From Magnetospirillum sp. UT-4 (lineage in GTDB: Bacteria; Pseudomonadota; Alphaproteobacteria; Rhodospirillales; Magnetospirillaceae), in the NCBI RefSeq assembly GCF_902729435.1, contig NZ_CACVCG010000034.1, forward strand, positions 20,464-84,463: DNA of 64,000 nucleotides. The letters run 5' to 3'. Within the stretch, counting starts at the first letter, position 1. Every line of letters starts with the position of its first letter. The notes under the pieces were generated by a model that saw only the letters and a list, made by a program, of their open reading frames with translations, searched no databases and was not told where the DNA came from. Below, one piece after another: positions 43,180-53,783 of this stretch. Both the position numbers and the translations under genes were made by a program.

Positions 43180-43872
43180 TCAATCGGCTTCGATGGTGTT
43201 GCCCTTGGGGCGCTCGCCCTTGATCGGCGTGCCCACCACCAGGAAATGCAGGGTCTCGGCGATGTTGGTGGCGTGGTCGCCGATGCGCTCGATGTTCTTG
43301 GCCATGAACATCAGGTGGGTGCAGGCGGTGATGGTGCGCGGGTCTTCCATCATGTAGGTGATCAGCTCGCGGAACAGGCCGGTGTACATGTCGTCCACCT
43401 CCTCGTCCCGGCTCCACACCCGGATGGCCTTCTCGACGTCGCGCTCGATATAGGCGTCGAGGATGTCCTTGAGGATCTCCTGGACGATGCGGGCGAGATG
43501 CAGCACCGCCGCCACCGGCTTGACCGCCGGCAGCTGGTTGAGGATCAGCGACCGCTTGGCGACGTTGGCGGCGTAGTCGGCCACCCGCTCCAGCTCGGAA
43601 CTGACTTTCAGCGCCGCGACGATCTGGCGCAGGTCGCTGGCCACCGGCTGGCGCAGGGCGAGCAGGCGCACGGTGAAGGCCTGGACCTCCTGCTCCAGCT
43701 CGTCGACGCGGGCGTCGCCGGCCACCACCCGGGCGGCGAGGTCGCTGTCGCGCTTTCCCAGCGCCTGCAGCGAGGCGGCGAACTGGGCCTCGGCCATGCC
43801 GCCCATGCGCGCCAGGATGTTGGTCAGGTGCGCCAGCTCGTCGTCGTAGGACTTGACCGTATGGTCGTTCAT
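43180..43872 (-). CDS. phoU: Phosphate transport system regulator PhoU
   Basis: PhoU links the Pst transporter to PhoR/PhoB signalling. The 230-residue all-helical protein has the two repeated three-helix bundles and the E/D-x3-D metal-cluster motifs (for example SELERVADYAANVAKR and NIERIGDHATNIAE). The ATG at 43872 matches the usual N-terminus (HTVKSYDDELAHL). It lies 25 bp after pstB. Confidence 0.96.
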   Translation of the reverse strand: MNDHTVKSYDDELAHLTNILARMGGMAEAQFAASLQALGKRDSDLAARVVAGDARVDELEQEVQAFTVRLLALRQPVASDLRQIVAALKVSSELERVADYAANVAKRSLILNQLPAVKPVAAVLHLARIVQEILKDILDAYIERDVEKAIRVWSRDEEVDDMYTGLFRELITYMMEDPRTITACTHLMFMAKNIERIGDHATNIAETLHFLVVGTPIKGERPKGNTIEAD

Positions 43873-43897
43873 GGCCGTCTGCCTCACTGGTTCCGGA

Positions 43898-44695
43898 TCA
43901 GCCGAAGCGGCCGGTGATGTAGCCCTGGGTCAGCGGATGCTGCGGGTTGGTGAAGATCTGTTCGGTGTCGCCCACCTCGACAAGCTCGCCCAGATGGAAG
44001 AAGGCGGTGCGCTGGGACACGCGGGCGGCCTGCTGCATCGAGTGGGTGACGATGACGATGGTGAAGTTCTCGCGCAGTTCGTCGATCAGCTCCTCCACCT
44101 TGGCGGTGGCGATGGGATCAAGCGCCGAGCAGGGCTCGTCCATCAGGATCACCTCGGGGCTGACGGCGATGGCGCGGGCGATGCACAGGCGCTGCTGCTG
44201 GCCGCCGGACAGGCCGGTCCCCGGCTCCTCCAGGCGGTCCTTGACCTCGGCCAGCAGTCCGGCGCGCTCCAGCGAGCTCATCACGACCTCGTCCAGCTCG
44301 GCCTGGTCGCGGGCCATGCCGTGGATGCGCGGGCCATAGGCGACGTTGTCGTAGATGGATTTCGGGAAGGGGTTCGGCTTCTGGAACACCATGCCGACGC
44401 GGGCGCGCAACTGCACCACGTCCACCTTCTTGTCGTAGACGTCGTCACCGTCCAGAGACAGCGAACCGGTGACCTGACAGTTCTCGATCAGGTCGTTCAT
44501 GCGGTTGATGCAGCGCAGATAGGTGGACTTGCCGCAGCCCGAGGGACCGATCAGGGCGGTCACCTCGTTGGCGCGGATGTCCAGATCGACGTGCTTGAGC
44601 GCATGCTTCTCGCCATAGAAGACGTTGACATCGCGGGAGGAAACCTTGGCCAGACGGCGGTCGGCCAGGGAAGCGGCAGCGGTTTGAGCGGTCAT
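43898..44695 (-). CDS. pstB: Phosphate ABC transporter ATP-binding protein PstB
   Basis: This is the ATPase subunit of the high-affinity phosphate importer. The 265-residue protein has Walker [20 protein letters not shown], the Q-loop [19 protein letters not shown] that is diagnostic of PstB, signature [14 protein letters not shown], Walker [14 protein letters not shown] and switch His in [10 protein letters not shown]. The ATG at 44695 lies 5 bp downstream of the pstA stop. Confidence 0.98.
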   Translation of the reverse strand: MTAQTAAASLADRRLAKVSSRDVNVFYGEKHALKHVDLDIRANEVTALIGPSGCGKSTYLRCINRMNDLIENCQVTGSLSLDGDDVYDKKVDVVQLRARVGMVFQKPNPFPKSIYDNVAYGPRIHGMARDQAELDEVVMSSLERAGLLAEVKDRLEEPGTGLSGGQQQRLCIARAIAVSPEVILMDEPCSALDPIATAKVEELIDELRENFTIVIVTHSMQQAARVSQRTAFFHLGELVEVGDTEQIFTNPQHPLTQGYITGRFG

Positions 44696-44700
44696 GGATT

Positions 44701-46017
44701 TCACCAGCGACGTTCGAATTTCTTGCGAAGGAGAATGGCGGCCAGGTTCATCATGCCCAGGAAGAACAGCAGAACCATGATCGCCGCCGAGGTACGCTCG
44801 ACGAAGGCCCGTTCGGGCGAGTCGGCCCACAGATAGACCTGCACCGGCAGAACCGCAGCCGGGTCCATGGGCGAGGCCGGAATGTCGACGATGAAGGCGA
44901 CCATGCCGATCATCAGCAGCGGCGCGGTCTCGCCCAGGGCGTGCGCCATGCCCAGGATGGTGCCGGTCAGGATGCCCGGCATGGCCAGCGGCAGCACGTG
45001 GTCGGTGACCATCTGCTGCTTCGAGGCGCCCAGGCCCAGTGCCGCCTCGCGGATCGACGGCGGCACCGCCTTCAGCGCGGCGCGGCCGGCGATGATGATG
45101 GTGGGCAGGCTGATCAGCGCCAGGACCAGGCCGCCCACCAGGGGCGCCGAGCGGGGCATGCCGAAGAAGTTGAGGAAGATGGCGAGGCCGAGCAGGCCGA
45201 ACACCACCGAGGGGACCGCGGCGAGGTTGTTGATGTTGACCTCGATGATGTCGGTCCACTTGTTCTTCGGCGCGAACTCCTCGAGGTAGACCGCGGTCGC
45301 CACGCCCAGCGGGAAGCACACGATCAGGGTGATGGAGAGCGAGAAGAACGAGCCCACCACCGCGCCCCACAGGCCGGCAAGCTCGGGTTCGCGCGAGTCG
45401 CCGGTGGTGAACAGGGTGGTGTTGAAGCCCTTGCGGATGGCGCCCTGGCGCTCCAGGTCCCCGATCCAGCCGAGCTGGCGGTCGGTCAGGCGGTTGCCGT
45501 CGGCCCCGGGGGTGCGCGAGATGTGGCCCTTCATGGCCATGTCGATGTCGTCGCCGGCGATCAGCCACACGCTCTGGGTGGTGCCGATCAGGGCGGGATT
45601 GGCCGCCAGCATCTTGCGCAGGGTGATGTCGGCGCCCGAGGAGACCAGACCGACCAGTTCGCGCCGCTCGGACCGGCCTTCGACGGTGGGGAACTGCTTG
45701 TAGAGCGATTCCTTGATGACCTGGCCGTAATTGGCCCCGGCCAGCGCGTCGGGGCTGCGGTCGTTGCCGATGCCCAGCACCTCGGGGTCGAAGGCGACCT
45801 CGACCTTCACCGAGGTCTGCACGAAGGCGGTGAGGCCGTTCGAGAAGATGGTGAAGATCAGGGTGGCGAGGAAGCCCAGGGCCAGCGCGATGGCGGTGAT
45901 GCCGGCCAGCCTGAAGCGGGTTTCGGCGGCATAGCGGCGCTTCAGGCGGGCGGCCATGGCCGCCGGCGTGCTGCGGACGAGGCTGCTGTTTTCGGCCATT
46001 TCCGAGGTCTCAGTCAT
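44701..46017 (-). CDS. pstA: Phosphate ABC transporter permease PstA
   Basis: One of the two membrane subunits. At 438 residues it is the long alphaproteobacterial form, with a first helix (about 38-60), a large periplasmic insert of about 150 residues ([15 protein letters not shown] to [11 protein letters not shown]) and then the permease core. The EAA-type loop reads [21 protein letters not shown] (about 345). The ATG at 46017 overlaps the pstC stop by 8 nt, implying coupled translation. Confidence 0.96.
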   Translation of the reverse strand: MTETSEMAENSSLVRSTPAAMAARLKRRYAAETRFRLAGITAIALALGFLATLIFTIFSNGLTAFVQTSVKVEVAFDPEVLGIGNDRSPDALAGANYGQVIKESLYKQFPTVEGRSERRELVGLVSSGADITLRKMLAANPALIGTTQSVWLIAGDDIDMAMKGHISRTPGADGNRLTDRQLGWIGDLERQGAIRKGFNTTLFTTGDSREPELAGLWGAVVGSFFSLSITLIVCFPLGVATAVYLEEFAPKNKWTDIIEVNINNLAAVPSVVFGLLGLAIFLNFFGMPRSAPLVGGLVLALISLPTIIIAGRAALKAVPPSIREAALGLGASKQQMVTDHVLPLAMPGILTGTILGMAHALGETAPLLMIGMVAFIVDIPASPMDPAAVLPVQVYLWADSPERAFVERTSAAIMVLLFFLGMMNLAAILLRKKFERRW

Positions 46018-47386
46018 ATTTTTCACGATACTTGTTGACGATGCTGAGGGCGACGACGTTCAGCGCCAGGGTGACGGTGAACAGCACCAGTCCGAGAGCG
46101 AAGGCGGCCAGCGTCTTCGGGCTGTCGAACTCCTGGTCGCCGACCAGCAGCGTGACGATCTGGGTGGTGACGGTGGTGACCGCCTCCAGCGGATTGGCGG
46201 TGAGGTTGGCGGCCAGGCCGGCCGCCATCACCACGATCATGGTTTCGCCGATGGCCCGGCTCACCGCCAGCAGAACGCCGCCGACGATGCCCGGCAGCGC
46301 CGCCGGCAGCACCACCTGCTTGATGGTCTCGGACTTGGTGGCGCCAAGGCCGTAGGAGCCCTCGCGCAGGGAATTGGGAACCGCGGTGATGACGTCGTCG
46401 GACAGCGACGACACGAAGGGGATGATCATGATCCCCATCACCATGCCGGCGGCGAGGGCGCTTTCCGAGGCCACCGACAGGCCCATCGAGGCGCCGATTT
46501 CGCGGAAGAACGGAGCCACCGTCAACGCGGCGAAGAAGCCGTAGACCACGGTCGGGATGCCGGCCAGGATCTCCAGCAGCGGCTTGACCACCGAGCGGAA
46601 CTTCGGCGCCGCGTATTCCGACATGTAGATGGCCGACAGCAGCCCCAGCGGCACCGCCACCAGCATGGCGATCCCCGAGATCAGCAGCGTGCCGGTGAAC
46701 AGCGGGATGGCGCCGAAGGCACCCGAGCTGCCGACCTGGTCGGAGCGGATCGCCATCTGCGGGCTCCACTGGGTGCCGAACAGGAATTCGAAGATCGAGA
46801 CCGCCTGGAAGAAGCGCAGCGATTCGAACAGCAGCGACAGGACGATGCCGATGGTGGTGAAGATGGCGGCCAGCGACGCCAGCACCAGGAACACCTTGAC
46901 CACCGATTCGACCCGGTTGCGGGCGCGCAGCTCGACCTCGATGCGCTTGCGGGCGAAGGCCAGCCCGGCCACCGCCAGCGCCAGCGCCAGCGCGGCGACC
47001 GAGAGGAACACGGTGTCGCGCACGCCGATATATCCGGCCGCAGCCTGGCCCACCGCATCGGTGCTGGGGACGTGGCCGTAGCGGGCGACGTTGCGGACTT
47101 CGTTGTAGACCAGCGCCAGGCGCTCCTCGGACAATCCCTGGAGGTCGGCGGGCAGCGCCGACATCACCGCGGAATGCAGGAGCGACGGCTCCAGCATCAG
47201 CCAGGCGGCGATCAGGAACAGCGCCGGCAGGCCACTCCACAGGGCGACGTAATAGCCGTGGTAGCGGGGCAGCGAGTGGAGGAGGCGGGGGTTGTTGCCG
47301 GACGCCGCAATGGCCCTGCCGCGACCGAGGCGAAAGCCGAAGGTGGTCAGCGCCAGCAGGACGACCATCAGGATAAGAAGCTGCAT
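46010..47386 (-). CDS. pstC: Phosphate ABC transporter permease PstC
   Basis: The partner permease. At 458 residues it is also a long form, with extra N-terminal helices and a periplasmic region before the core. The core contains LGLLSAIYMSEYAAPKFRS, LLEILAGIPTVVYGFFA (diagnostic of PstC) and the EAA loop REGSYGLGATKSETIKQVVLP. The ATG at 47386 begins MQLLILMVVLLAL. It lies 93 bp downstream of pstS, with a long hairpin between them. Confidence 0.95.
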   Translation of the reverse strand: MQLLILMVVLLALTTFGFRLGRGRAIAASGNNPRLLHSLPRYHGYYVALWSGLPALFLIAAWLMLEPSLLHSAVMSALPADLQGLSEERLALVYNEVRNVARYGHVPSTDAVGQAAAGYIGVRDTVFLSVAALALALAVAGLAFARKRIEVELRARNRVESVVKVFLVLASLAAIFTTIGIVLSLLFESLRFFQAVSIFEFLFGTQWSPQMAIRSDQVGSSGAFGAIPLFTGTLLISGIAMLVAVPLGLLSAIYMSEYAAPKFRSVVKPLLEILAGIPTVVYGFFAALTVAPFFREIGASMGLSVASESALAAGMVMGIMIIPFVSSLSDDVITAVPNSLREGSYGLGATKSETIKQVVLPAALPGIVGGVLLAVSRAIGETMIVVMAAGLAANLTANPLEAVTTVTTQIVTLLVGDQEFDSPKTLAAFALGLVLFTVTLALNVVALSIVNKYREKYD

Positions 47387-47439
47387 GGAAACCGTCTTCC
47401 AGAAGCGCCGGGGCGCCGGAACCGCAAGCGGGAAAGGGT

Positions 47440-47471
47440 GGTGGCCGCCCTCCCTAGGGAAGGCGGCCACC
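47440..47471 (-). promoter_or_regulatory. Intercistronic hairpin between pstS and pstC
   Basis: The 32-bp near-perfect palindrome pairs GGTGGCCGCC with GGCGGCCACC around TCCCTAGGGA. It starts 8 nt after the pstS stop and lacks a T-run. Such a structure would protect pstS mRNA or partly stop transcription, giving more binding protein than permease. Confidence 0.7.
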
Positions 47472-47479
47472 GGGTAGAA

Positions 47480-48511
47480 TTACATCTTCAGGGCTTCGAG
47501 GCCATTGATCTTGGCAGCCCATTCCTTGCGCTCGGAATCGGGCATGGGGATCAGACCCTTGTCGGCCAGGTAGCCGGTCTTGCCCCAGGCCTTCTCCGAG
47601 GTGTACTCGGCCAGGTATTCCTTGATGCCCGGGATCTGCCCGACATGCGCCTTCTTGGCGTAGACGAACAGCGGACGCGACACCGGATACTTGCTGGCGG
47701 CGATGTTGTCGAAGGTCGGGGCGACGCCATCGACCATCGAGCCCTGCAGCTTGTCCGAGTTCTGGTCGAGGAAGCTGTAGCCGAAGATGCCGAAGGCGTT
47801 CGGATTGGCGTCCAGCTTCTGCACGATCAGGTTGTCGTTCTCGCCGGCTTCGACGTAGCCGCCGTCCTCGCGGACCGACGAATAGGCCTTCTTGAACGCC
47901 TTCTCGTCGGACTTCTTCAGCTCCTTGAGCTCGGGGAAGGTCTCGGCGGCGGCTTCCATCACCAGCTCGACGAAGGCGTCACGGGTGCCCGAGGTCGGCG
48001 GCGGGCCCAGCACTTCGATCTTGGCGGCCGGCAGCTTGGGGTCGATCTGGTTCCACATGGTGTAGGGGTTGGGAACCAGCTTGCCGCCCTGCGGGACGTC
48101 CTTGGCCAGGGCCAGGAACATCTGCTGGCGGGTGATGTCCATGTGCTTGGCCTTCTTCGAGGCGGCCAGCACGATGCCGTCATAGCCCACCTTCATCTCG
48201 ACCACGTCGGCGACGCCGTTCTTGGCGCAGGTCTCGAACTCGGACTTCTTGATGGCGCGGGACGCATTGGTCAGGTCCGGATGGTCAGGGCCGACGCCGG
48301 CGCAGAACAGCTTGAAGCCGCCGCCGGTGCCGGTCGACTCGACCACGGGAGTCTTGAACTTGCCGGCCTTGCCGAACTGTTCGGCCACCGCGGTGGTGAA
48401 GGGGTACACCGTCGACGAACCGACAATGCGGATCTGGTCGCGGGCCTGAGCGGCGCCGGCGAAGGCGACGGTCGCAAGGGCGACGGCCGCGACGGCCAGG
48501 GACTTGTTCAT
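47480..48511 (-). CDS. pstS: Periplasmic phosphate-binding protein PstS
   Basis: The substrate-binding subunit of the importer. The 343-residue protein has a signal peptide (cleaved near GAAQA, residue 23), RIVGSSTVYPFTTAVAE with the phosphate-binding loop, and ESTGTGGGFKLFC and SRAIKKSE as in PstS proteins of this type. The C-terminus is PDSERKEWAAKINGLEALKM. The ATG at 48511 follows GGAGGACTGC. It is the first gene of the operon and is preceded by a Pho box. Confidence 0.96.
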   Translation of the reverse strand: MNKSLAVAAVALATVAFAGAAQARDQIRIVGSSTVYPFTTAVAEQFGKAGKFKTPVVESTGTGGGFKLFCAGVGPDHPDLTNASRAIKKSEFETCAKNGVADVVEMKVGYDGIVLAASKKAKHMDITRQQMFLALAKDVPQGGKLVPNPYTMWNQIDPKLPAAKIEVLGPPPTSGTRDAFVELVMEAAAETFPELKELKKSDEKAFKKAYSSVREDGGYVEAGENDNLIVQKLDANPNAFGIFGYSFLDQNSDKLQGSMVDGVAPTFDNIAASKYPVSRPLFVYAKKAHVGQIPGIKEYLAEYTSEKAWGKTGYLADKGLIPMPDSERKEWAAKINGLEALKM

Positions 48512-48610
48512 CTGCAGTCCTCCAAATTTCGAGCTTAAGTCGATGAAACCGCCGGATACGGTTTCGCGGAGGTACTCTATCGACGCCGTGTTACAGGACG
48601 ACGATGGTAA

Positions 48611-48629
48611 GATGAAACATTTATGACAA
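48611..48629 (-). promoter_or_regulatory. Pho box upstream of pstS
   Basis: On the minus strand TTGTCATAAATGTTTCATC resembles two PhoB half-sites (consensus CTGTCAT, 4-bp spacer, CTGTCAT). It is 100 bp before the pstS start, with a plausible -10 element TGTAACAC about 15 bp downstream. Confidence 0.75.
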
Positions 48630-48756
48630 AGGCCGGGGCCGGGCAAGTGCCGCGGAAAACGGCCGGAAACCGCGCCATGCCTTAGGTTTGCCCCCAGGCG
48701 GCGGCGGCATCATGACACCCGGCGCATGACCAGACGACTTGGCCGGTTGTCGCATG

Positions 48757-48789
48757 CCGGGGCGGGCGCCGGCCGGCTGCCCGCCCCGG
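48757..48789 (-). terminator. Hairpin after rpe
   Basis: An 11-bp stem CCGGGGCGGGC/GCCCGCCCCGG starts 7 nt after the rpe stop codon. There is no T-run. It separates the carbon-fixation block from the pst operon downstream. Confidence 0.6.
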
Positions 48790-48796
48790 GCCAGCG

Positions 48797-49453
48797 TCAG
48801 GCGGCCGCCTTGGAGCCGCGGATGGCGGCGATGTTGGCGGCATAATCCTTGGTCTTGAACACCGCCGAACCGGCCACCAGCACGTTGGCGCCGGCGGCGA
48901 TCACCTTGTGCGCATTGTCGGCGGTGACACCGCCGTCCACTTCCAGGTCGATGGGGCGGTCGCCGATCATCCGGCGGATGCGGGCGATCTTGTCGAGCTG
49001 GCTGTCGATGAAGCTTTGGCCGCCGAAGCCGGGATTGACGCTCATCACCAGCACCAGGTCGAGGCGGTCCATGACGTATTCGAGGATGTGCTCGGGCGTC
49101 GCCGGGTTCAGCGACACGCCGGCCTTTTTCCCCAGGCTCTTGATGAGCTGCAGCGAGCGGTCCAGGTGCTTGTCGGCCTCGGCATGGACGACGATGATGT
49201 CGGCGCCCGCCTTGGCGTATTCCTCGATATAGGGCTGGGCCGGGTCGATCATCAGGTGGACGTCGAACACCTTCTTGGTCCACGGCCGGATGGCCTTGAT
49301 GATCGGCGGGCCGAAGGTCAGGTTGGGGACGAAATGCCCGTCCATGACGTCGATGTGGACCCAGTCGCAGCCGGCGTCGTCGATGGCCTTGACCTCTTCC
49401 CCCAGGCGGGCGAAGTCGGCGGACAGGATGGACGGGGCGATCAGAACGGACAT
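48797..49453 (-). CDS. rpe: Ribulose-phosphate 3-epimerase
   Basis: Rpe interconverts ribulose-5-phosphate and xylulose-5-phosphate in the Calvin and pentose-phosphate cycles. The 218-residue TIM barrel has [17 protein letters not shown] at the start, the metal-site residues in [31 protein letters not shown] and DGGVTADNA. It closes the leftward block glpX-prk-tkt-fba-rpe; a pair of palindromic repeats lies between it and fba. Confidence 0.97.
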   Translation of the reverse strand: MSVLIAPSILSADFARLGEEVKAIDDAGCDWVHIDVMDGHFVPNLTFGPPIIKAIRPWTKKVFDVHLMIDPAQPYIEEYAKAGADIIVVHAEADKHLDRSLQLIKSLGKKAGVSLNPATPEHILEYVMDRLDLVLVMSVNPGFGGQSFIDSQLDKIARIRRMIGDRPIDLEVDGGVTADNAHKVIAAGANVLVAGSAVFKTKDYAANIAAIRGSKAAA

Positions 49454-49490
49454 GGTTAGCCTCCCTCTTGATTATCTTTGGGCCGTCCGG

Positions 49491-49607
49491 GCCTCATCCT
49501 GAGGAGCCGCCAAAGGCGGCGTCTCGAAGGACGAGGCCCGTCGCTTGATGCTCGTGGCCCGCCTCATCCTTCGAGACGCCCCTCGCAGGGGCTCCTCAGG
49601 ATGAGGC
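49491..49607. repeat. BIME-like inverted repeat pair between fba and rpe
   Basis: Copy A (49491-49538) and an inverted copy B (49561-49607) share the ends GCCTCATCCTGAGGAGC and GCGTCTCGAAGGACGAGGC; each copy is itself a hairpin. The same family occurs at 60478-60600. Confidence 0.92.
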
Positions 49608-49623
49608 TACTGCCAAATACGCC

Positions 49624-50688
49624 TCAGCTGATCTTCGGCTCGAGCGCGCCCTTGGCGTACAGGCCGAACATCTCCTCGAGGCCCTTGACCTTGACCTTCG
49701 AGGCCATGCCGGCGGCGCCGAACGCCTCGTAGCGGGCCTTGCAGATGCCGACCATGGCGTCCTGGGCGACCTTGTAGTACTTGCGCGGGTCGAACTCCTT
49801 GCGGTGCTCGGCCAGGAACTTGCGGATGGCGCCGGTCGAGGCCATGCGCAGGTCGGTGTCGATGTTGACCTTGCGCACGCCGTGCTTGATGCCTTCCACG
49901 ATCTCCTCGACGGGCACGCCAAAGGTGCTGCCCATGTCGCCGCCGTAATTGTTGATGATCTCCAGCCAGTCCTGCGGCACCGACGAGGAGCCGTGCATCA
50001 CCAGGTGGGTGTTGGGGATGCGGGCGTGGATTTCCTTGATGCGGTCGATGCGCAGCACCGCGCCGGTCGGCTTGCTGGTGAACTTGTAGGCGCCGTGGCT
50101 GGTGCCGATGGCGATGGCCAGGGCGTCGACCTTGGTCAGCTTGACGAACTCGGCGGCCTCGGCCGGGTCGGTCAGCAGCTGGGAATGGTCCAGGGTGCCC
50201 TCGGCGCCGATTCCGTCCTCTTCCCCGGCCTGGCCGGTTTCGAGCGAGCCCAGGCAGCCCAGTTCGCCTTCCACCGAGACGCCGCAGGCATGGGCGATGT
50301 CGACCACCGAGCGGGTGGTGTTGACGTTGTATTCCCAGTCGGACGGGGTCTTGCCGTCTTCCTTCAGCGAGCCGTCCATCATCACCGACGAGAAGCCGGA
50401 CTGGATGGCGCGGGCGCACACCGCCGGGCTGGTGCCGTGGTCCTGGTGCATGCACACCGGGATCTGCGGATAGGCTTCCAGGGCGGCCAGGATCAGGTGG
50501 CGCAGGAAGGGCTCGCCGGCGTACTTGCGGGCGCCGGCCGAGCCCTGCAGGATCACCGGGCTGTCGGTGGCGGCGGCCGCCTCCATGATCGCCTTGACCT
50601 GCTCCATGTTGTTGACGTTGAAGGCGGGCAGGCCGTAGCCGTGCTCGGCGGCGTGGTCGAGCAGCTGACGCAACGAAACGAGAGCCAT
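49624..50688 (-). CDS. fba: Class II fructose-bisphosphate aldolase (Calvin-cycle subtype)
   Basis: This zinc-dependent aldolase makes fructose-1,6-bisphosphate and probably sedoheptulose-1,7-bisphosphate. The 354-residue protein has [18 protein letters not shown], the zinc ligands in [13 protein letters not shown] and [11 protein letters not shown], and [35 protein letters not shown] and [11 protein letters not shown] are typical of the CbbA subtype. It lies 118 bp downstream of tkt. Confidence 0.96.
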   Translation of the reverse strand: MALVSLRQLLDHAAEHGYGLPAFNVNNMEQVKAIMEAAAATDSPVILQGSAGARKYAGEPFLRHLILAALEAYPQIPVCMHQDHGTSPAVCARAIQSGFSSVMMDGSLKEDGKTPSDWEYNVNTTRSVVDIAHACGVSVEGELGCLGSLETGQAGEEDGIGAEGTLDHSQLLTDPAEAAEFVKLTKVDALAIAIGTSHGAYKFTSKPTGAVLRIDRIKEIHARIPNTHLVMHGSSSVPQDWLEIINNYGGDMGSTFGVPVEEIVEGIKHGVRKVNIDTDLRMASTGAIRKFLAEHRKEFDPRKYYKVAQDAMVGICKARYEAFGAAGMASKVKVKGLEEMFGLYAKGALEPKIS

Positions 50689-50806
50689 CGTTCTATCTCC
50701 CTATGGGGTTGGCGCAGCGGCTTCGCGGGCAACCGTCACCCCCGGGGCTGGCCCGGGGGGACGCTCAGACCTTGGAAACCGATACGCGGACTATCCTTCT
50801 TCTTTC

Positions 50807-52801
50807 CTACAGCCGCGCCATGGCGGCGTCGGCGACCGCCTGGGCGGTGATGCCGAAATGCTGGTACAGCTTGTCGGCCGGGGCCGAGGCGCCGAAGCCG
50901 GACATGCCGATCACCGCGCCGTCGAGACCGACGTACTTCTCCCAGCCGAAAGTGCCCAGCGCCTCGACGGCGACCCGGACGGTGCCCTCACCCAGGACGC
51001 TGGCACGATACTCCTTCGACTGCTTGTCGAACAGCTCCCAGCACGGCATCGACACCACCGCGGCGGCGATTCCCTTCTCGGCCAGCAGCTTGCGGGCGTC
51101 GAGGGCGAGCGAGACTTCCGAGCCGGTGGCCAGCAGGGTGACCTGACGCTTGCCGTCAGCTTCGACCAGCACATAGGCGCCCTTGGCGGTCTTGTTCTCG
51201 TCGGTGTGCTCGGTGCGCACGGTCGGCAGGTTCTGGCGCGACAGGGCGAAGCAGCTGGGGCCCTTGTCGTTGAGCAGCGCCACCTCGTAGGCCTCGGCGG
51301 TCTCGACCGGATCGCACGGGCGGAACACCAGGGTGTTGGGGGTGGCGCGCAGGGCGGCGACGGTCTCGATCGGCTGGTGGGTGGGACCGTCCTCGCCGAG
51401 ACCGATGGAATCGTGGGTCAGCACGAACAGCACCCGCTGCTCCATCAGCGCCGACATGCGCAGCGCCGGCCACAGGTAGTTGGCGAAGATCAGGAAGGTG
51501 CCGCCGTAGGGGATGAAGCCGCCGTGCAGCGCCATGCCGTTCATCACCGCGGCCATGCCGTGCTCGCGGATGCCGTAATGGATGTAGCGGCCGCCGAACG
51601 CGCCGGCCTTGATGGACGGCTTGCAGGCCTTGGTGTCGGTCAGGTTCGAGTGGGTCAGGTCGGCGGAGCCGCCGATCATCTCGGGGATGGCGGCGGTGAC
51701 CACCTCCAGCACGTCCTGGCTGGCCTTGCGGGTGGCGATCTTCGGCTGCTCGGCCGAGATCTTCTTCTTGAAGTCGCTGATGGCCTTCTGCCAGCCGTCG
51801 GGCAGGCGGCCTTCGTTGGTGCGGTTGAACTCGGCCTTGGCCGCCGCGTCCATCTTGCCAACGCGGCCTTCCCAGGCGGTGCGCTCGCTCTCGCCCCGGG
51901 CGCCGGCGGCGCGCCAGGCGGCCAGGATGTGGTCGGGCACCGCGAAGGGCTCGGCCGGCCAGCCGACGGCGGCCCGCGCCGCGGCGATCTCATCGGCGCC
52001 CAGCGGCGCGCCGTGGACCTTTTCCGAGTTGCACTTGTTGGGCGCGCCCTTGCCGATGATGGTGCGGCAGGCGATCAGGGTCGGCTTGTCCGACTTGCGG
52101 GCGGCCTCGATGGCCTTTTCGATGGCGGCGTAGTCGTGGCCGTCGATCTTGATGGTGTTCCAGCCGGTGGCGGCGAAGCGGGCGCACTGGTCGTCCGAGG
52201 TCGACAGCGCGGTGTCGCCGTCGATGCAGATGTGGTTGTCGTCCCACAGCACGATCAGCTTGTTCAGCTTCCAGTGGCCGGCCATGGTGATGGCCTCCTG
52301 GCTGATGCCCTCCATCAGGCAGCCGTCACCGGCGATGACGTAGGTGTAGTGATCGACGATGTCCTTGCCGTAGCGGGCGGCCTGCATGGCCTCGGCCAGC
52401 GCCATGCCGACGGCGTTGGTGATGCCCTGGCCCAGCGGGCCGGTGGTGGTGTCGGCCATGGCGACGTGGCCGAATTCCGGGTGGCCGGCGGTGTGGTAGC
52501 CGAGCTGGCGGAAGTTCTTGATCTGCTCGAGGTCGAGATCGGCGTAGCCGGTCAGGTAGCCCAGCGAATACATCAGCATGGAGCCGTGGCCGGCCGACAG
52601 CACGAAGCGGTCGCGGTCGGCCCATTTGGGCGCCTTGGGATCGAACTTCATGAAGCGGGTGTAGAGGACGGCGGCGACGTCGGCCATGCCCATGGGCATG
52701 CCGGGATGGCCGGACTTGGCCTTCTCGATGGCGTCCATCGAGAGGAAGCGGATGGCATTGGCCATCTCGGCCAGGGTGGCGGGGGACGTGGAAGCGGTCA
52801 T
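50807..52801 (-). CDS. tkt: Transketolase
   Basis: This thiamine-diphosphate enzyme moves two-carbon units in the Calvin and pentose-phosphate cycles. The 664-residue length is normal. [28 protein letters not shown] followed by [14 protein letters not shown] (ThDP and Mg binding), [26 protein letters not shown] (the catalytic Glu region) and the C-terminal [16 protein letters not shown] are all present. The ATG at 52801 is 25 bp after prk. Confidence 0.98.
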   Translation of the reverse strand: MTASTSPATLAEMANAIRFLSMDAIEKAKSGHPGMPMGMADVAAVLYTRFMKFDPKAPKWADRDRFVLSAGHGSMLMYSLGYLTGYADLDLEQIKNFRQLGYHTAGHPEFGHVAMADTTTGPLGQGITNAVGMALAEAMQAARYGKDIVDHYTYVIAGDGCLMEGISQEAITMAGHWKLNKLIVLWDDNHICIDGDTALSTSDDQCARFAATGWNTIKIDGHDYAAIEKAIEAARKSDKPTLIACRTIIGKGAPNKCNSEKVHGAPLGADEIAAARAAVGWPAEPFAVPDHILAAWRAAGARGESERTAWEGRVGKMDAAAKAEFNRTNEGRLPDGWQKAISDFKKKISAEQPKIATRKASQDVLEVVTAAIPEMIGGSADLTHSNLTDTKACKPSIKAGAFGGRYIHYGIREHGMAAVMNGMALHGGFIPYGGTFLIFANYLWPALRMSALMEQRVLFVLTHDSIGLGEDGPTHQPIETVAALRATPNTLVFRPCDPVETAEAYEVALLNDKGPSCFALSRQNLPTVRTEHTDENKTAKGAYVLVEADGKRQVTLLATGSEVSLALDARKLLAEKGIAAAVVSMPCWELFDKQSKEYRASVLGEGTVRVAVEALGTFGWEKYVGLDGAVIGMSGFGASAPADKLYQHFGITAQAVADAAMARL

Positions 52802-52826
52802 CGTCGTCGGTCCTCTCTTTTGGTGT

Positions 52827-53783
52827 TTATCGTGCGTAATGGCCGAGGGCTGCCTTGACCAGGTGATAGGTGACAAGAAGCTGCGACAGGGCGAGCGGGT
52901 GGCTCTGGGCCGGCTCGCCCTTGTCGTCGATGAACTGGCCCAGCGCGGTACGCAGGTGGTGGGCCTCGGGGATCAGGCTCCACAGCAGGTCCTCGACCGC
53001 CTTGGCCCGCCGGGCGTCGATGTCGCCGGCGATTTCCAGCACGTCCACCGGCTTGCCGTCGGTGTCGCGCGCCAGGGCCAGGCGGAACCCGCTCTTGGCC
53101 CCGGTCTCCAGCACCGGCGACAGGTCCGGGTGGGGCAGGGTGGGGCGCAGCAGGTGGCGGGCGTTGAGGCGGGCGCCGCTTTCCTCGGGATGGTCCTCGG
53201 GCGGGTGGAACCGCACCACCATGTCGGCGAAGGTCCGTTGCGGCTGGATGTAGGTGGCGCTGTCATACTGGCGCAGCGCCAGCGAGCGCATCACCTCTTC
53301 CGGGGTGTAGCCGCGCTCGGCACAATCGCGCGCCACCTTCCACTTGAGTCGCAGGCGCTCGTCGGGCTCGAGGAACACCTTGACGTCGTAGCAGTCGCGC
53401 AAGGCCCGGGTGTGGTAGCCCAGCAGCCCCTCGACGATGACGAATTCCCGCGCCTCCAGGTATTGCGGCGGGGCGAGCACGCCGCGGGCGTGGTCGTAGA
53501 CCGGCTTCAGCACCGGCTTGCCGTCGCGCAGCAGGGCCAGGTGCTGTTCCAGGATGTCGACATAATTGGCGTCGGGCGACAGCGCGCTGATCTGGCGGGC
53601 GCGCCGCTCGTCCCGCGACAGCCGGTGGTAGTCGTCGGTGCGCAGCACGGTGACCCGCTCGGGGCCGAGAATGGCGGCGATGCCCGAGGCCAGGGTGCTC
53701 TTGCCGACGGCGGAATCGCCCACCAGGCCAAGGACGATGGGGCGCTGGACGACGCGGTTGCGGGGCATGGGGATGTCCTTCAT
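52827..53783 (-). CDS. prk: Phosphoribulokinase (class II-like P-loop)
   Basis: The kinase makes ribulose-1,5-bisphosphate, the RuBisCO substrate. In this 318-residue protein the P-loop reads GDSAVGKST (about 22-30), followed by [14 protein letters not shown] (catalytic Asp and sugar contacts), [26 protein letters not shown], and [18 protein letters not shown]. These features and the order resemble the plant/cyanobacterial (class II) and uridine-kinase-like enzymes more than the usual proteobacterial class I form, whose P-loop is G-S-S-G-A-G-T. It overlaps glpX by 4 nt. Assignment as Prk rests partly on the glpX-tkt-fba-rpe context. Confidence 0.88.
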   Translation of the reverse strand: MKDIPMPRNRVVQRPIVLGLVGDSAVGKSTLASGIAAILGPERVTVLRTDDYHRLSRDERRARQISALSPDANYVDILEQHLALLRDGKPVLKPVYDHARGVLAPPQYLEAREFVIVEGLLGYHTRALRDCYDVKVFLEPDERLRLKWKVARDCAERGYTPEEVMRSLALRQYDSATYIQPQRTFADMVVRFHPPEDHPEESGARLNARHLLRPTLPHPDLSPVLETGAKSGFRLALARDTDGKPVDVLEIAGDIDARRAKAVEDLLWSLIPEAHHLRTALGQFIDDKGEPAQSHPLALSQLLVTYHLVKAALGHYAR

